Shown: positions 10,038-21,640 of the stretch, piece after piece
Position numbering within the stretch: position 1 is the first letter of the stretch
How the letters are laid out: every line of letters begins with the position of its first letter
DNA from: Gyrodactylus bullatarudis
Lineage: Eukaryota; Platyhelminthes; Monogenea; Gyrodactylidea; Gyrodactylidae
Assembly: GCA_012064415.1 (NCBI GenBank)
Contig: SSNU01000005.1
Coordinates: 94,706 to 158,705, forward strand
Reading direction: 5' to 3'
Length of the DNA stretch: 64,000 nucleotides
Program-made: the position numbers and the translations under genes
Notes under the pieces: model-generated
Told to the model about the DNA's origin: nothing
What the model saw: only the letters and a program-made list of their open reading frames with translations
The model's database searches: none

Positions 10038-11694
10038 GCTAGTAGATTCAATGTCTAAAAATAAGATTTTTTGTCATGCCATCATTCATCTGACAAGGGT
10101 TTAGCCTTGGAAAATTAGAAAAAATAGCATTTGAATAAGGAAATATCCTCTATGCATAAGAATGCTAATTTCATTGGGCGAGATGTTCAGAAACATTGAT
10201 TTTCAGTTGTGCTACCGATGTCATTAGATGTTCTAATGAAATAAAAAGATGCCAAAGTATTTCACAAATAAAGATTTCTATTTCGGGCATATTCAATGAA
10301 TATTATTCATCAGTGTGATACATGCCATATAAATACAGTTTTTAGAAATTTATAAGGGACCTTATTGGTCCGTTTTATTACTAATGGTACAATTGGTTCC
10401 TTCCTGTTGCCAGGTTAGAAACATGGTTTCATCTCACTAACCCCTGCTAACCAAGTCACAGATCTACGAAAGAAGCTTGACTATTTGAGCTAATTTTATA
10501 ATTCGAATTGATTACAAATAGCATTCTATAGTATTTCAAATTTTTAACCTTGGATACAAAGTAAGTGAATAAAAATAATGTTAAATAACTGGCCCAGTAA
10601 ATGTAGAGAAGGCTGTCTGATCTAATTTAGATCATTTTCAGTAATATTCCCCAACTGTTTGTATGAATAAATAAATAAGTGATACCTTGAAATGAAAGTT
10701 GGTACTTCTCAAATTTCCACTGAGAATAACAGATATAGGAGGGATGTATCCACTAAATACAGAGAGATGTATCATTAATCATTTTTTTTAAATAATAATA
10801 AAATGCTCTCTATTCTTGAACAAAACTATGCCAAACACTTTCACAAGGGCAAGACTCTCTATTCTTGACTCCGTTCCCTTTATTTTCTTTTGTCAAATAT
10901 ACCAAGAATGATTTTTATGAATCATACTACCGCGCGCGCGTTTGCACGAAAAATAAAAAAGAAGCTGTGTGAATTAATGATGACTGATCGTTCTCTCGCT
11001 CTCTCTTGTAAAGTGAAAACGTATTGACTATAGATGAACAACTTCCAAATGCAGAGTGAGCATTGTACAATGTATAAATAGAAAAAACATCAGTAGAGAG
11101 AGAGAATAGCGGACGCAAAATTTGTGGAATTGTATCGTAAACTATACACGTTTATCAGAAAGATGTGATCTGTGATTTCTGTTGTTTGGAGAGTTGAGAT
11201 TTTGTATTTTATGGCAGAACAATTAATTTTAGTGAGCATATGTTGGATTTATTAGTGAATGAACAAATGAGTCATTCTTGTTCCTTATCTACATTAGTAA
11301 TGGCTTTACTGATCTCTACTTTTTTAAGGATCCAGAACATATTCTACAGATTGCATGAGACCAATATTGGAAACTCCCGACTTTTGGTAATTGAATTACA
11401 CACTTTTGATTTACTTCTAAATAAATTTACTCGGTTACTAGAATTATTTCGTTCGGTAATTTATTAATACATCTAAACTTTTTTCAGTCCTATATGGACT
11501 TCATGCATTCCAATATGGAATAGTAAATTAAAATACTCATGTTCATTACTTGCAATTGGTGCAAAATAGTTTTTTTACAAATAAATAAAAATTAGGTCTC
11601 TGTCTTGAAACCAAGTTGTGTAACATTTGAGAAATATTTGTAGGTATAGAAGAAAAAGTTTTTATTCACCAAATGTACATTTCTTTATGGTTCA

Positions 11695-12018
11695 TCACCT
11701 TTAAAATTAAGTTTCATGAAGATGGTTGTCTTCTCTCCTTCATCTCTGTCGACCTTTTCATCTACATCATCAGACATATTGATGAATTTGTCTACAAATC
11801 TGTTGGGATAACCATTTTCATTTAAACGTAACTTTGACTCTTTGGCCATTCCTCTGGACTAGCAATCCTTCTTATCCTCTTTCCTAGACCAATTACTAAG
11901 CCAACTTTATGAGATAGAGGACTGAAACTGGCATAATGCAGATATTTTCCATTATCAGTCTTCTTCTTGTGGATATTTCTTAGAATTGCGAATTTGAGAA
12001 ATGGTTTATCTTGGCTTC
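11695..12018 (-). pseudogene. reverse-transcriptase relic, Penelope-like
   Basis: On the minus strand, 12018 to about 11838 reads as a protein fragment with KKKTDNGKYLHY, then SPLSHKVGLVIGL and RRIASPEE. This is the pattern K-x-T-x-x-x-x-Y-L-H-Y ... S-H-K seen near the end of the RT domain of Penelope-like and related elements. After a frame change near 11840 it continues with LNENGYPNRFVDKFI (NGYP plus hydrophobics, as in PLE thumb regions), ending at TAA 11697-11695. At least one frameshift breaks it, and neither the RT catalytic core nor an endonuclease is present. It lies in the same strand direction as the receptor gene, inside its intron. Confidence 0.6.
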
Positions 12019-12099
12019 AGAATATCTTCTTATTCTTATGTGAAATGATTTATAAAACTAAAAAACGTTTTTAAATTTTATATGGTTTTAACTATAATT

Positions 12100-12345
12100 T
12101 GCTGGGCCATTTTTTGATCCAAAAACAGGCTATTCTTGTAGATTTAGCAGATAGAGTTCAGGTGATTGCATATTTGAATTCTACAGGTATGATTACTCGA
12201 TAAAAGTTATCTTATTTTCAAGAAAACGTTTTAAAAAATTAATTCAAATTAGTATAGCACGATTTTTAAGAATTATATAGCCAAGATCTTTGCGTAATCC
12301 AGGAGATTAATACATTTCCTATCGAATGGTGGGGTGGGGCAAACG
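12100..12345 (+). repeat. dispersed repeat family B, longer copy
   Basis: Contains the 5' core (TTGAATTCTACAGGTATGAT) and the 3' half (AATTAGTAT, ATAGCCAAGATCTTT, GGAGATTAATA, TTTCCTATCGAATGG). The 3' half matches 21470-21640 and 50345-50495. The family therefore spans at least 250 bp. No terminal inverted repeats were identified. Confidence 0.6.
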
Positions 12346-13583
12346 AAGTATTTTCTGAATAATAATTTGATAAAATGATATGTAATAGAAATCTTTAACA
12401 GTTAAAGGTACTCTCAGAATATTTAAAGCCTACTTGTGAATACACCTCAAATAATCTGTAAATATAGGGGGTTACAGTTATGGAGCCAGAGTGGAATTTA
12501 TCTCCAAGTGTCATTGTACCATAAAGAAAATAATGTAAAGAACTAATGAATAATTAAGAAATTTATTTTTTTTCTCGGTTATTGAGAAATATCATGCAAC
12601 CGAGGTCATCTTTCACAAAGTTAAAAGGTTAAATGAGCCATGTTTCTTAATGGCGTTATCATTCATTAATTAAAACTAATTTAACAAACTTGTTGAAACT
12701 GATACTTCAGAATGTTATTAAATTTTCATTAGCCTTTTGTTAATGTATAAATAGTCTAAAAAACAAGTTTTAAAACAGTAGACATTTATAAAAGAGCCTT
12801 AATTTTAATCTTATGTTTTAATCTCTAACGCAAATTATAGAAAAAGATTTAGTCAAGATGACAGGTTCCCTGAAGAGTTATTTAGTTCAATGCTTTGGAG
12901 GAAACTAAAGTTGGTTTATATGACTTTTACAATTAGACAAAATGGTAAATAAAAAATTATCCCATTTCGAATTTCTATTTATTGAATTTTGAGTAAATTG
13001 ATTTGAAATTTAGTGTAGAAATGTAGTCAAAGTTTAACCAAATTTGGCAAGAATTTCGTGTATAAAAACTATTTATTGGTATATTCAGATATTTTTAGGC
13101 ATTGGTTGGGTAGTTTTTAAAGCATTATTTATTAAACTCAAGACAATTGAAAAAATGCCGTGTCAAAGCTTTTACCCGTGTTTCTTTTGAAATTCTGTGT
13201 TGTTGATAACATTAGAAACCGAATTGATATTTTTTTCCTCTTCAAAATCTATCTATAATCTGTACTGAACACCTGCTAACAAGTTAAGGATATTATTTGA
13301 TCTTGAATTATGTTCCACATTGAATTTTAGACTATTGTCTGTACTTGTAAAATCGATAAAAAGCATAGGCAATTTCTTATGAATAGAGTAATAAATTTGT
13401 CTATTTATGGACCAGAAGGGGGAAGCTGGTTTAATAATTTTTTTATAAGTTGATACAAGATGAATAGAATCGATGAGTCATGTGTAAAGGGAAGAAAACG
13501 GGAAATTGAAAAATACGTTAATCAGAAGGAAGATTATGAAAAACATAATACATTGGAGGAAATTAACACAAGTTTCAACTTAC

Positions 13584-13934
13584 CCAAAAAACATCAGCAT
13601 TCTGAGATCCATAGCGAGTGCTGAGGGAATAAGAAATAAGATTGCAGCTGTAGAACATCATAGTTGAGAGTGTGAAACAAGACCACACTAGGAGGAGTAA
13701 CCTAACGGAAATAGAGGTCGGCAAGAGATTCTTATTGGTCCTTCTGGCATTGAAAATGTCACAGATGAAAGAGAGGACAGATAGGAATGATGGACTCTCG
13801 TTGGTTTGTTTTTGAGAAATACGTATCAGGATCAGGGCCAAAATTGATATGGCCAACACTGAGGTTAGCAAAATGACCCATAGAGTTGGCTCGAACGGCT
13901 TAGTGAACATCCACATATCTGATACGCGTTCATT
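13584..13934 (-). CDS. NMDA-type receptor exon: M1, pore loop, M3
   Basis: A 351-bp exon, 117 residues, phase 0 at both ends, acceptor TACTTTAG and donor GTAAGT. The stretch TKPFEPTLW opens M1, as in GluN1 (QPFQSTLW). M1 is at about residues 18-39, the re-entrant loop at about 50-62 and M3 at about 76-104. The gate motif that reads SYTANLAAF in classical receptors is FYSCNLISY here (residues 94-102), keeping only Tyr, Asn and Leu. The pore has an Asn at 62, near the NMDA Asn site, but the Trp/Gly pattern around it is lost and two residues are inserted before M3. Departures like these are typical of variant ionotropic receptors. Splicing places it directly between exons 24088-23706 and 4295-4146. 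Confidence 0.88.
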
Positions 13935-14066
13935 CTAAAGTATACAGAAAAGGAAACGTTTTTAAACTGAACTCGTTCAAAAACAAAATTCAAAAAAATC
14001 TTGTTCATGTACTTTTTAAAGTTCAAGCTTGTCTTGATCTATTTTTTTGCTTGAAATAAAGAAAAA

Positions 14067-14256
14067 ATGGCAATTTATTTGTTGATAAACTTTTCTAGTT
14101 CATCTATCCTAATAATTTTTATTTTCTTCCACATAAATATATTTGCATGTTTAAACCTTGGAGAATTTGATTATTTCCAACCCTCATCTAAGAAGACTTA
14201 TACAAGAGGACTCTCAAGGGTGGATCAAGGGCTTTGTTTTGAACGAAAAGGAAGGC
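14067..14256 (+). CDS. candidate first exon with signal peptide (unsupported gene)
   Basis: Starts at an ATG in an A-rich context (AAAAAATGG). Residues 1 to about 28 are strongly hydrophobic, then a hydrophilic segment of about 35 residues follows with one Cys and basic pairs. The frame runs into a good donor, GCA|GTAAGA at 14256/14257, which would make this a first exon ending in phase 1 or 2. No matching downstream exon was identified. It would be a nested gene on the opposite strand of the receptor. In DNA this AT-rich, hydrophobic ORFs of this length also arise by chance. Confidence 0.22.
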
Positions 14257-15523
14257 AGTAAGAAAGAATATCATTCAAAACATCTTCTTCTCCACGTAAA
14301 CATATCTGATTGATTTCAAGACATTCAGGTTCAAGTGTATTTTACAGAAATTCACTTTTTTGGCATAAAAGAACACTGAGAGATTAAATTTTGATCTGAA
14401 AATAGGAGAAGACGATTAAACCCTCTCCTCGATAATAAGAGTTATTATTCTCATGATGTTGTTTTTCCTCCAAATTTCACCTCATTAGATGAGATTTTCC
14501 TTTGGGTTTCTTCGCTCAACAAGACATTTTAGATGAAATATCACCTATTTTATCTGATCCAGACCGAATTCCTACTTTTATCATTGTATAAATAAAGGTT
14601 TATTCGAATGGGATTGCCAGATGTCAAAATCTTTCATTTTCATCTAATAAATCGTATGTTGTACTCTTACAATTAAATCGTTCACTGAGTCATTTTACCA
14701 CTATCCTAACTTAAAACACAACATGTCTAGGTGCAAAAAATAATATTCAGTAAAATACATATTGAATCATGCAAGAGCCAATTCATCACGCATAGATTTA
14801 TCAATACTAATGTGCTCAATTTCATATTCCCTGTGTAAAAATGTGGTGCCAGTAAGATTTGATAAAAATAGTTGGTCCAAAAGGCAAGATGAATTATCTA
14901 CATTGAATATTACAAGATAAAGAACCTTTCACTAACAAGTATAACATCATCTAGACTCGATAGATTTATTCTTTAAAACTTGAATGAATTCTCCCAAGAT
15001 TACTGATATTATTTGTGCTTATTATTACGAGATATTTAATTATTTAAAGTTTTACATATTAAAGAAAAAGAATCAGTTGCTCAATATTAATTGATGAGTC
15101 ACCGGTGGGATGTGTGAAAGACAGGCCTTATTTCTTGTGTCAACATCAATTTCCGCCTATCTCTTAAAGAACAGGAATGTGAGCCATTTAATAAATTAAT
15201 TTTTTCCCTTTTGATAATAACCTCTCTCCAACACCATTCATCCCGAGAATAAACTATGAATGTCATATATTATAAGGTGACAAATTCTCAATAACAAACA
15301 ATATGTGTTATCCTTTATCCTCTTTATTGTGTAACAATAAGATTTTATGTATGCACTTGAGTAAATATATATCTGGTCTTGATTCCTTTTTTTAATCATT
15401 ACATATTTCTAAGGTCAGATGCTCCATCTTTATTTTCATTGCACATACCTGGACTTCGAATAATACTCTACTTTATCTCTTTATATTTGAGCAAACTGGT
15501 TAAAATTTAAGAAATATACACTG

Positions 15524-15816
15524 AATTTTGCAAAATTACTTAAATCACCTACCGATATGAAAAAAACTAATCTTCAAGTATTTAAATATTATCTCACCAA
15601 ATTTCGCTTCAGAATACCTTTCCATGCTTCTGGAATAAGATGAACAAAATTGTGAAAATTTAGAACCTTTTTTTATTTCTAACTTGAATTCACATTATTT
15701 CTTATTCCAGAAGCATGGAAAGTTATTTTAGAGCGAAATTTGGTGGGATTATATTTCAATACTTGAAGATCAGTTTTTTCATATCGATGGGTGATTTAAG
15801 TAATTTTGCAAAATTT
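15524..15816. repeat. foldback element with about 117-bp arms
   Basis: Left arm 15524-15640 and right arm 15700-15816 are inverted copies with scattered mismatches (for example CAAAATTACTTAAATCACC on the left and its inverse on the right). A roughly 59-bp unpaired loop separates them. No ORF is present. It would form a long hairpin in the receptor pre-mRNA. Sequence decay suggests it is older than the hairpin at 7951. Confidence 0.75.
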
Positions 15817-16354
15817 CGTCCAAGTCTACTGAATATTATACAGATATCCTCAATTCAAGTTAAATAACTCTGAGTGCCTAAATATTGAAAGTGTCAATAT
15901 AGGTTTTTAAACTCTCCCATTCCTCATATCAACTTGTACTAATCTCGGTCTCAGTCTTATTCTCTCACCCAGCTATTTATTATCTATTTATAACTTTATT
16001 TTTACAAAATACAGTATTTGAATTACATCTGACTAATCTTAAATTGGTCATGTCTAATATCAGAACTAAAATCAATTACTCTAAGTCTTTGCTTTATTCC
16101 CATCTTCATTAACCAGATGATTTTCGAATTTCTTACAGGCCCTGATTAATTATTGCAGCGTATTTTTTAATTTTAAAATAATATAATTGAACAGAACAAT
16201 ATCATTATTATTTTCTATTTGTACAATCAGATTTATATTATAATTTCTCATTGTATCTATATTTATTAATTTCAATATAGGATCTTTGTCTTATTTCACG
16301 ATCACCAATAGACAAAGAAACCAATTATCACTAATAATTTTTTGAAAGAACCGT

Positions 16355-16630
16355 TTGATGGTGATCCTAATAATTAACTCATCTCAATTAGTTGAAAAGT
16401 TCTACAATTTAAGAAGATCCTCTTTTACAGACCACTATCTACTCTCAGCTTATAATATGATAGACAGTAAATATAAATTATGTGAATGTAATAATCTCTC
16501 TAGTATAAAATCCGATCTAAACTCAACTATACTAAGAGACTTTTATATTTACAAGATGCCCAAGATGCAGAAAACCTTTATTTTAATGATACTTTTCCTG
16601 ATTACTATATTTTTGTTAATTATATATTAA
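16355..16630 (+). CDS. possible small tail-anchored protein
   Basis: A 91-codon ORF. The first 68 residues are mixed polar with a basic patch (NLRRSS), a CEC motif and the ending KMPKMQK. Residues about 73-91 are a continuous hydrophobic segment that runs to the stop, as in tail-anchored membrane proteins. An AATAAA follows within about 20 bp of the stop. I do not recognise the protein. The extreme AT content and lack of other support leave a chance ORF quite possible. Confidence 0.25.
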   Translation: MMVILIINSSQLVEKFYNLRRSSFTDHYLLSAYNMIDSKYKLCECNNLSSIKSDLNSTILRDFYIYKMPKMQKTFILMILFLITIFLLIIY

Positions 16631-17909
16631 TATTGAATAAAATTTTCTAAAAAAATAGGAAAAAGTAAACTGCATTCATTAGAATATCAAGGATTAACTC
16701 GCTCTGGGTTCATAGATATTGAATGCAGATCATATATAATCTTCAGAAATGACATATTTGGACTGTAGGATTTCCACATAAGAAACATACATGTGAATCT
16801 TTCTGAGACTTTTCAGTCTTGTATTTAGGCAAGACTTAACGCTGTAATAAACTAATGAAGTTTCAACATTCCTTCTCACAAGCTTATTCGTTTCGATACA
16901 TTTCCTTGTAACACACACTGGAAAGTGAGAAAATCATTTGAAAAGTATTCCCTCAACTGTGCATTCTCGTCTCTAATGAGGCATGTAGACTTATTTATAT
17001 CTTTCAGCTCTCTTCTCATACGCTACAAGTACAAGAACAGTTTGAGAATGAAATAAAAAAGAGGCAGTCATCCCATGAGTAATAGTAGATGTTTAGAAAA
17101 ATGTTCATGTCTTTTTATTATGAATAGGAAAACTTTGCTTCTTTTCATTTCAGAATTTCTTGTATTTTTTTATGTACACAATACTTTTTTACACGTACAA
17201 TGGGAAAACTACATTGTAGTGGGAGTAGAGAGTTAAATTATGCAACTGTTTTGAGGGATTGTATGAATACCAAGGACCAAATCATCTGCGGGCTGTTTTA
17301 TGTCGCAAATTAATTGTACATTTATTAATTATTCCATTTTGATTAGATGCTTGCTGTTATTTACTTCTTGATGTTGAAAAAGCAATTCAATAAAACCATG
17401 CAGGTATAAATCTACAGGGCAGTCATTTATATATACACTCTAGATATTATTAATCATTGGAGTATTTTGTAAAAACAATTCGTTCTCTATTAGAAAAGGT
17501 CAAATTTACGTATAGATTTCCAAAAGATGCTTTTTCCAAGTGTGTCGTTTCTAGACAAATCAGCTCAGACCTTTGAATTATGTTTCTTTTATTCTTTGTT
17601 GCTATAGAAAAACTGAATAAATCAAGAGAAAAAAGTCTTGTCAAAAAAATCAAGGTTTATTAAATTCCAAGTTTAGATTTGTGTGAATTTTGATTAATCA
17701 GCCGTATTTCTCAACTGTGAACGACCATAAAATAATTCAGAATTAACACCCGTTAGTTGAATATCACCTAAAATTCTCAAAGAAGATTTTGATTAGTATA
17801 CTGACACCTTTCATCAGGCTTACTCGTTGACCATTAATTACTAGGAACGGATAATTCTCTTGGTGAATAGGTGAATAGAATTATTTGATAAATTTATTTG
17901 TTCATTTAA

Positions 17910-18125
17910 CCCTTTCGGTGCCGATGGACATATATGTCCATTTTCCAATTGTTTTGAGCCTTCATAACTCTACCAGTTTGATAGGTTTCTGGATCAATTA
18001 AAGTTTAAATTGATGGCCACAATGTGAACTTGCAATAGTAATATTTTTGTCCAAATAACTTGGTATCTTCATAGCTAAATTTTGGTTTTTATAAAAATTG
18101 TAAAATAGTCTTGGCACCGAAAGGG
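17910..18125. mobile_element. piggyBac-type MITE
   Basis: A 216-bp element flanked on both sides by TTAA (17906-17909 and 18126-18129). The ends are perfect 13-bp inverted repeats, CCCTTTCGGTGCC on the left and its inverse on the right. A TTAA target duplication plus ends starting CCC is the signature of the piggyBac superfamily. No transposase is encoded, so it is non-autonomous. The intact ends and duplication suggest a fairly recent insertion into the receptor intron. Confidence 0.85.
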
Positions 18126-20384
18126 TTAAACAACAGTGATTCGAATTTGAAGCTATTTTTTCTAAGAAAATACTTGACGGAGATCAGTTGAGACTGGTAA
18201 ATTTAACACAAAATAAATTTTGTTTTAATTATCTAATTCGATTTAAGAATTATTTGGCGCGAAATTGGTCGATCAAACTGATAAATCTAATCTTTACCAA
18301 CTTTGGACGGTAAGAAAACCTTCTCTAACAATACGAAAGAAAATTTTCTCACTTTTCAATGAACAGTGTTCATTTTATGTATTGTACGCAAGTTATATGT
18401 TGTAAGTATTAACCAAGTATATAAATAAAATGAATCAAAACCTGGATTACAGAATGAGTTGTATTTTTATACACAGGTGATGAGAAATTTATTTTAATTA
18501 ATTAAATTATTCGATTGTTTATTCATTTTTCAAGAAACCAGTTTTTTCTTAAAACCAACATTTTCATGAATAATTTCACCTAATCTTATTTTTAAATCAT
18601 TCAAAAAACCTCATTTAATCTCGTATTATATTTGATAAACTTTTGAAATTACTTATTATTTTCATTGAAAAGGGTCAGTTATTTTACTTCTGATCAAAAT
18701 TGAATCAAAATAGTAAAATGTTCATAGGAATTTACATTAGGGTAATACAAAATTTTATTTTTCCCGAACAATGTTCTATGCCTTGATCAAAAATTGATGT
18801 TTTAACGATGAAAAACGCATTTTTGAAAATCAAAATGAAAAATTTCATGTTCTGATATACAAAAATCTCATTTTCCCTAAAATCATGAAAATTTACCTAA
18901 TTTCCTGGGACTTTCTTCCGACATGTAAAAGAACACTCTATTTTTATTATAACCCCTATTTTTATTCAAAATGTTGTAAAAACTATTCAAAAATCTCAAT
19001 TTTGTCCTTTCTCGTAGGGAAATTCATTGAAAAAATCTTGGCGCGTGTTCAAAAATATCAGAACAAACTCGAAAACGCATGGTTTTATAGGAAAAAATGC
19101 TTAGTTTTCGATAATCTTCAAAATGAGAATAAGGCTGGGAAAAGTTGAAAATTTTTTCCTACTTTAATTTACATATTTAAAAATAAAATAAGGGTTTGCC
19201 TCGATTTGATATTTGTTTCAGTCCTAGAGGTATTAATAATTCAATAAATCATTCGCTATCTTTTGATATTTTCTGATTTGTATTAGACTAATGTTTCGTC
19301 CTTTAAAGAAAGAATTTTTCATTGAAAATACCTCTTTCGATCAGAGAGAAGGGGTGATTGAGTAGAAACCAAGACCTCTTCTCTTTATCGTTCTTTTTTC
19401 CTCTACGATAGAATTTAACATAGATGCTTCCAACTGTTTACTTTTATCTGTTATGTTGTCAATTTGGTATTAGTTTTTAGTTTTTTTGGCTCAACGAACC
19501 TCAAGTCTAACGAGAATCAAGAAAATATTTCAAATTTCAGCGTAACCCTTTTTGCTTACAACAAAGTTTAGTTGTTTATTTTCCTAGGAGTTATTAATGC
19601 ACCAAATGTTTCCAGTCTGACCTGATCGTAACTGTATGATAGTAGGAATAATTTCGCTTACTCGTCTCTTTTCTTACTCTTCCTGCTGTCTTTTTTTACT
19701 TTTTATATCTCCTCCAGAATACTGAAAGACTGTACACAAAATACAGCTCTCAAACATAAAGTGTAATGGGGAATGATAAATTTATCCAATTCAGTATTGT
19801 ATCATTGGTTTTTACTCGTCTGTCCTCTTCTAATATATTTCAATGTTTTTGCTAACACAAGGATGTAGTATGTCGTATTCATATCTTACTGTGATATAAC
19901 GAATTATTATTAAAACAACATTAGAAAAGATGAATAATTTTTATGAGTTATCTCTTTTGGTATATAAATACAAAAGGAGTTTTCTTGTATTACCTGATTA
20001 TGATGTAAAAGTAGGAAAAACATCAAAGGAAAAGTTTACAGATGAATGAAACTCCATAGCTGGACATGAAAGAAAGACTCTCGGGCATAGTTACAATTGT
20101 TATTTCTAATGAATTTCCACAGTTGATGATATATTCAATCTTGAGTTTGTGAAGAAGAAATCAAATTCAGATTCTTATATAACTCAACCAAGTTTATTTT
20201 TATTTTCAATCATTATCACCATATGTAATTGAAGAATTGATAAATTGAGTCTGACTATTTCACAGTGGAATTTCAGTTTAAACATAGCAATAATAATAAT
20301 CAAACCTCTGGATTTTTATTTAAACTCGAGCTCAAAAGATATAAGACACCAAAATTAATTTAAAAATTGATTGAAATATAAAAC

Positions 20385-20822
20385 TAGTTGACAAAGCAAT
20401 TAAATGCACATATTCGAGACCAAAATTAGACGAAGAATTCGGATTCGGCTGCAGAAATTCACAGAAGTTTGTTATTATTGTGGAAAATCTAAAAATTTGA
20501 ATTATTTGATTATCACAAAGGGGGATAATCCAAAATTTTAAAGTTTAACCTTTTTTTGAAAACAGTAGACTTCTCTCTACCTCCAAGGCCCAATTCGAAT
20601 TCTTTGTCTAATGCTGATCTCGAATATTTGCATTTAACTGCTTCAAATCTTTGAAATCGATAGAAAATTTGGATTTGAAAGTTAAAAAAGTGGAAATTTA
20701 GGGCATTTTCGAAATTTGAAAAATGGATTAATTTTATCATGGAATTCGGAAAATAATCTTTTTCCTGACTTTCAGAAAAAAATTGAGTGTTTTGTAAAAT
20801 TCTTATCTTCATGTCAACTAAG
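20385..20822 (-). repeat. PLE-tail repeat family, foldback-like copy
   Basis: Read on the minus strand, it starts TAGTTGACATGAAGATAAGA and continues with blocks shared with 31182-31500, including ATCGATTTCAAAGATTTGAAGC and CATTAGACAAAGAATTCGAA. A plus-strand version of the same CATTAGACGAAGAATTCG block is present at about 20420-20445, so the copy is partly an inverted duplication. The termini match those of the Penelope-like element at 36957-38160. Confidence 0.55.
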
Positions 20823-21469
20823 TTTATCTATTGTGTAATAGTATGATAATACGAAATTCATTGAAAAAAATTCTTGCGCAAGTTCAAAATTGTCATTTTC
20901 AATCGAGTTTTTGTATATCAGAAGTTCTGATTTAGAACAAACATTCAGTTTTACAGGGAAAAAAGTGACTGATTAGAACCCGTTACATAGAAGGTGAATC
21001 ACTTAAATAAGACTCTTTTTGTTCTCAAAGAGTCCTGAATGATTCTATTTCAAAATCAACAGAAAAATGTTACAGAACTTTTGATTTTCCGAGTTTTACA
21101 TCCGTTATAAACTTAGTTTTGCTTGTAGGTAAGAAAAAAAATTTTATTACCTTGTATTCTTACGAATGTAAATGTAAGATAAGAAAAAGTTAACAAGGCA
21201 GGCATATTAAATCAAGTTTTAAATATTCCCCTTAAAGCGGTAAATAAATTTCAATTAGACGAATTATTAAATCAAAATAAAAACTCTGTCTCGATTTGAA
21301 ATCATCAGATGATCTCACCTGGGAAATTAATTTTTTTCTCTTTTCTTTAGAAATCTGTGTTATGGTTTATGAATTTTTCCATAGAAATACAAGAGCAGTT
21401 TATTAATAAAAATTCATCGAAAATTGAGTGGTGATTTGGAAAATTCAGGATTTTTAAACAAGTATTTTT

Positions 21470-21640
21470 CCAAAAAAAACGTTTTAAACAAAAATTAATT
21501 TAAAAAAAAATCAACTCTCTTTAAATTAGTATTGCGCGAGTTTGACAAATTATAGAGCCAAGATCTTTATACCAGGAAGCGAATACCAGGAGATTAATAA
21601 ATTTCCTATCGAATGGGTGATTAACCCGAAAGAAACTCAA
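21470..21640 (+). repeat. dispersed repeat family B, 3' half
   Basis: Shares ACGTTTTAAACAAAAATTAA, AATTAGTATTGC, GAGCCAAGATCTTTAT and GGAGATTAATAAATTTCCTA with the copies at 12.1 and 50.3 kb. The 5' part with the TTGAATTCTACAGG core is missing. Confidence 0.55.

Larger units (their letters stand above)
4296..13583 (-). other. 9.3-kb receptor intron
   Basis: This interval between receptor exons 13934-13584 and 4295-4146 is AT-rich and mostly without coding signal. It contains two copies of the TTGAATTCTACAGG repeat family (6396-6480, 12100-12345), the 36-bp hairpin (7951-8044), one copy of a dispersed repeat (8488-8603), a short terminal-inverted-repeat element (9896-10037), a (GAT)n tract (9196-9210), a (CG)5 tract (10931-10940) and an antisense PLE-like relic (11695-12018). 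Short ORFs at 6070, 6752, 8777, 9118, 9250, 10927 and 11240 show no supporting features. Confidence 0.7.

Noticed and set aside
11071..11096. TATA plus initiator promoter (TATAAATAG, then TCAGT)
   Set aside because: The spacing is only about 19 bp instead of about 30, and no gene follows.
18885..19148. 87-codon plus-strand ORF
   Set aside because: Lies in repetitive AT-rich DNA, with blocks resembling others near 20.87 kb; composition looks random.
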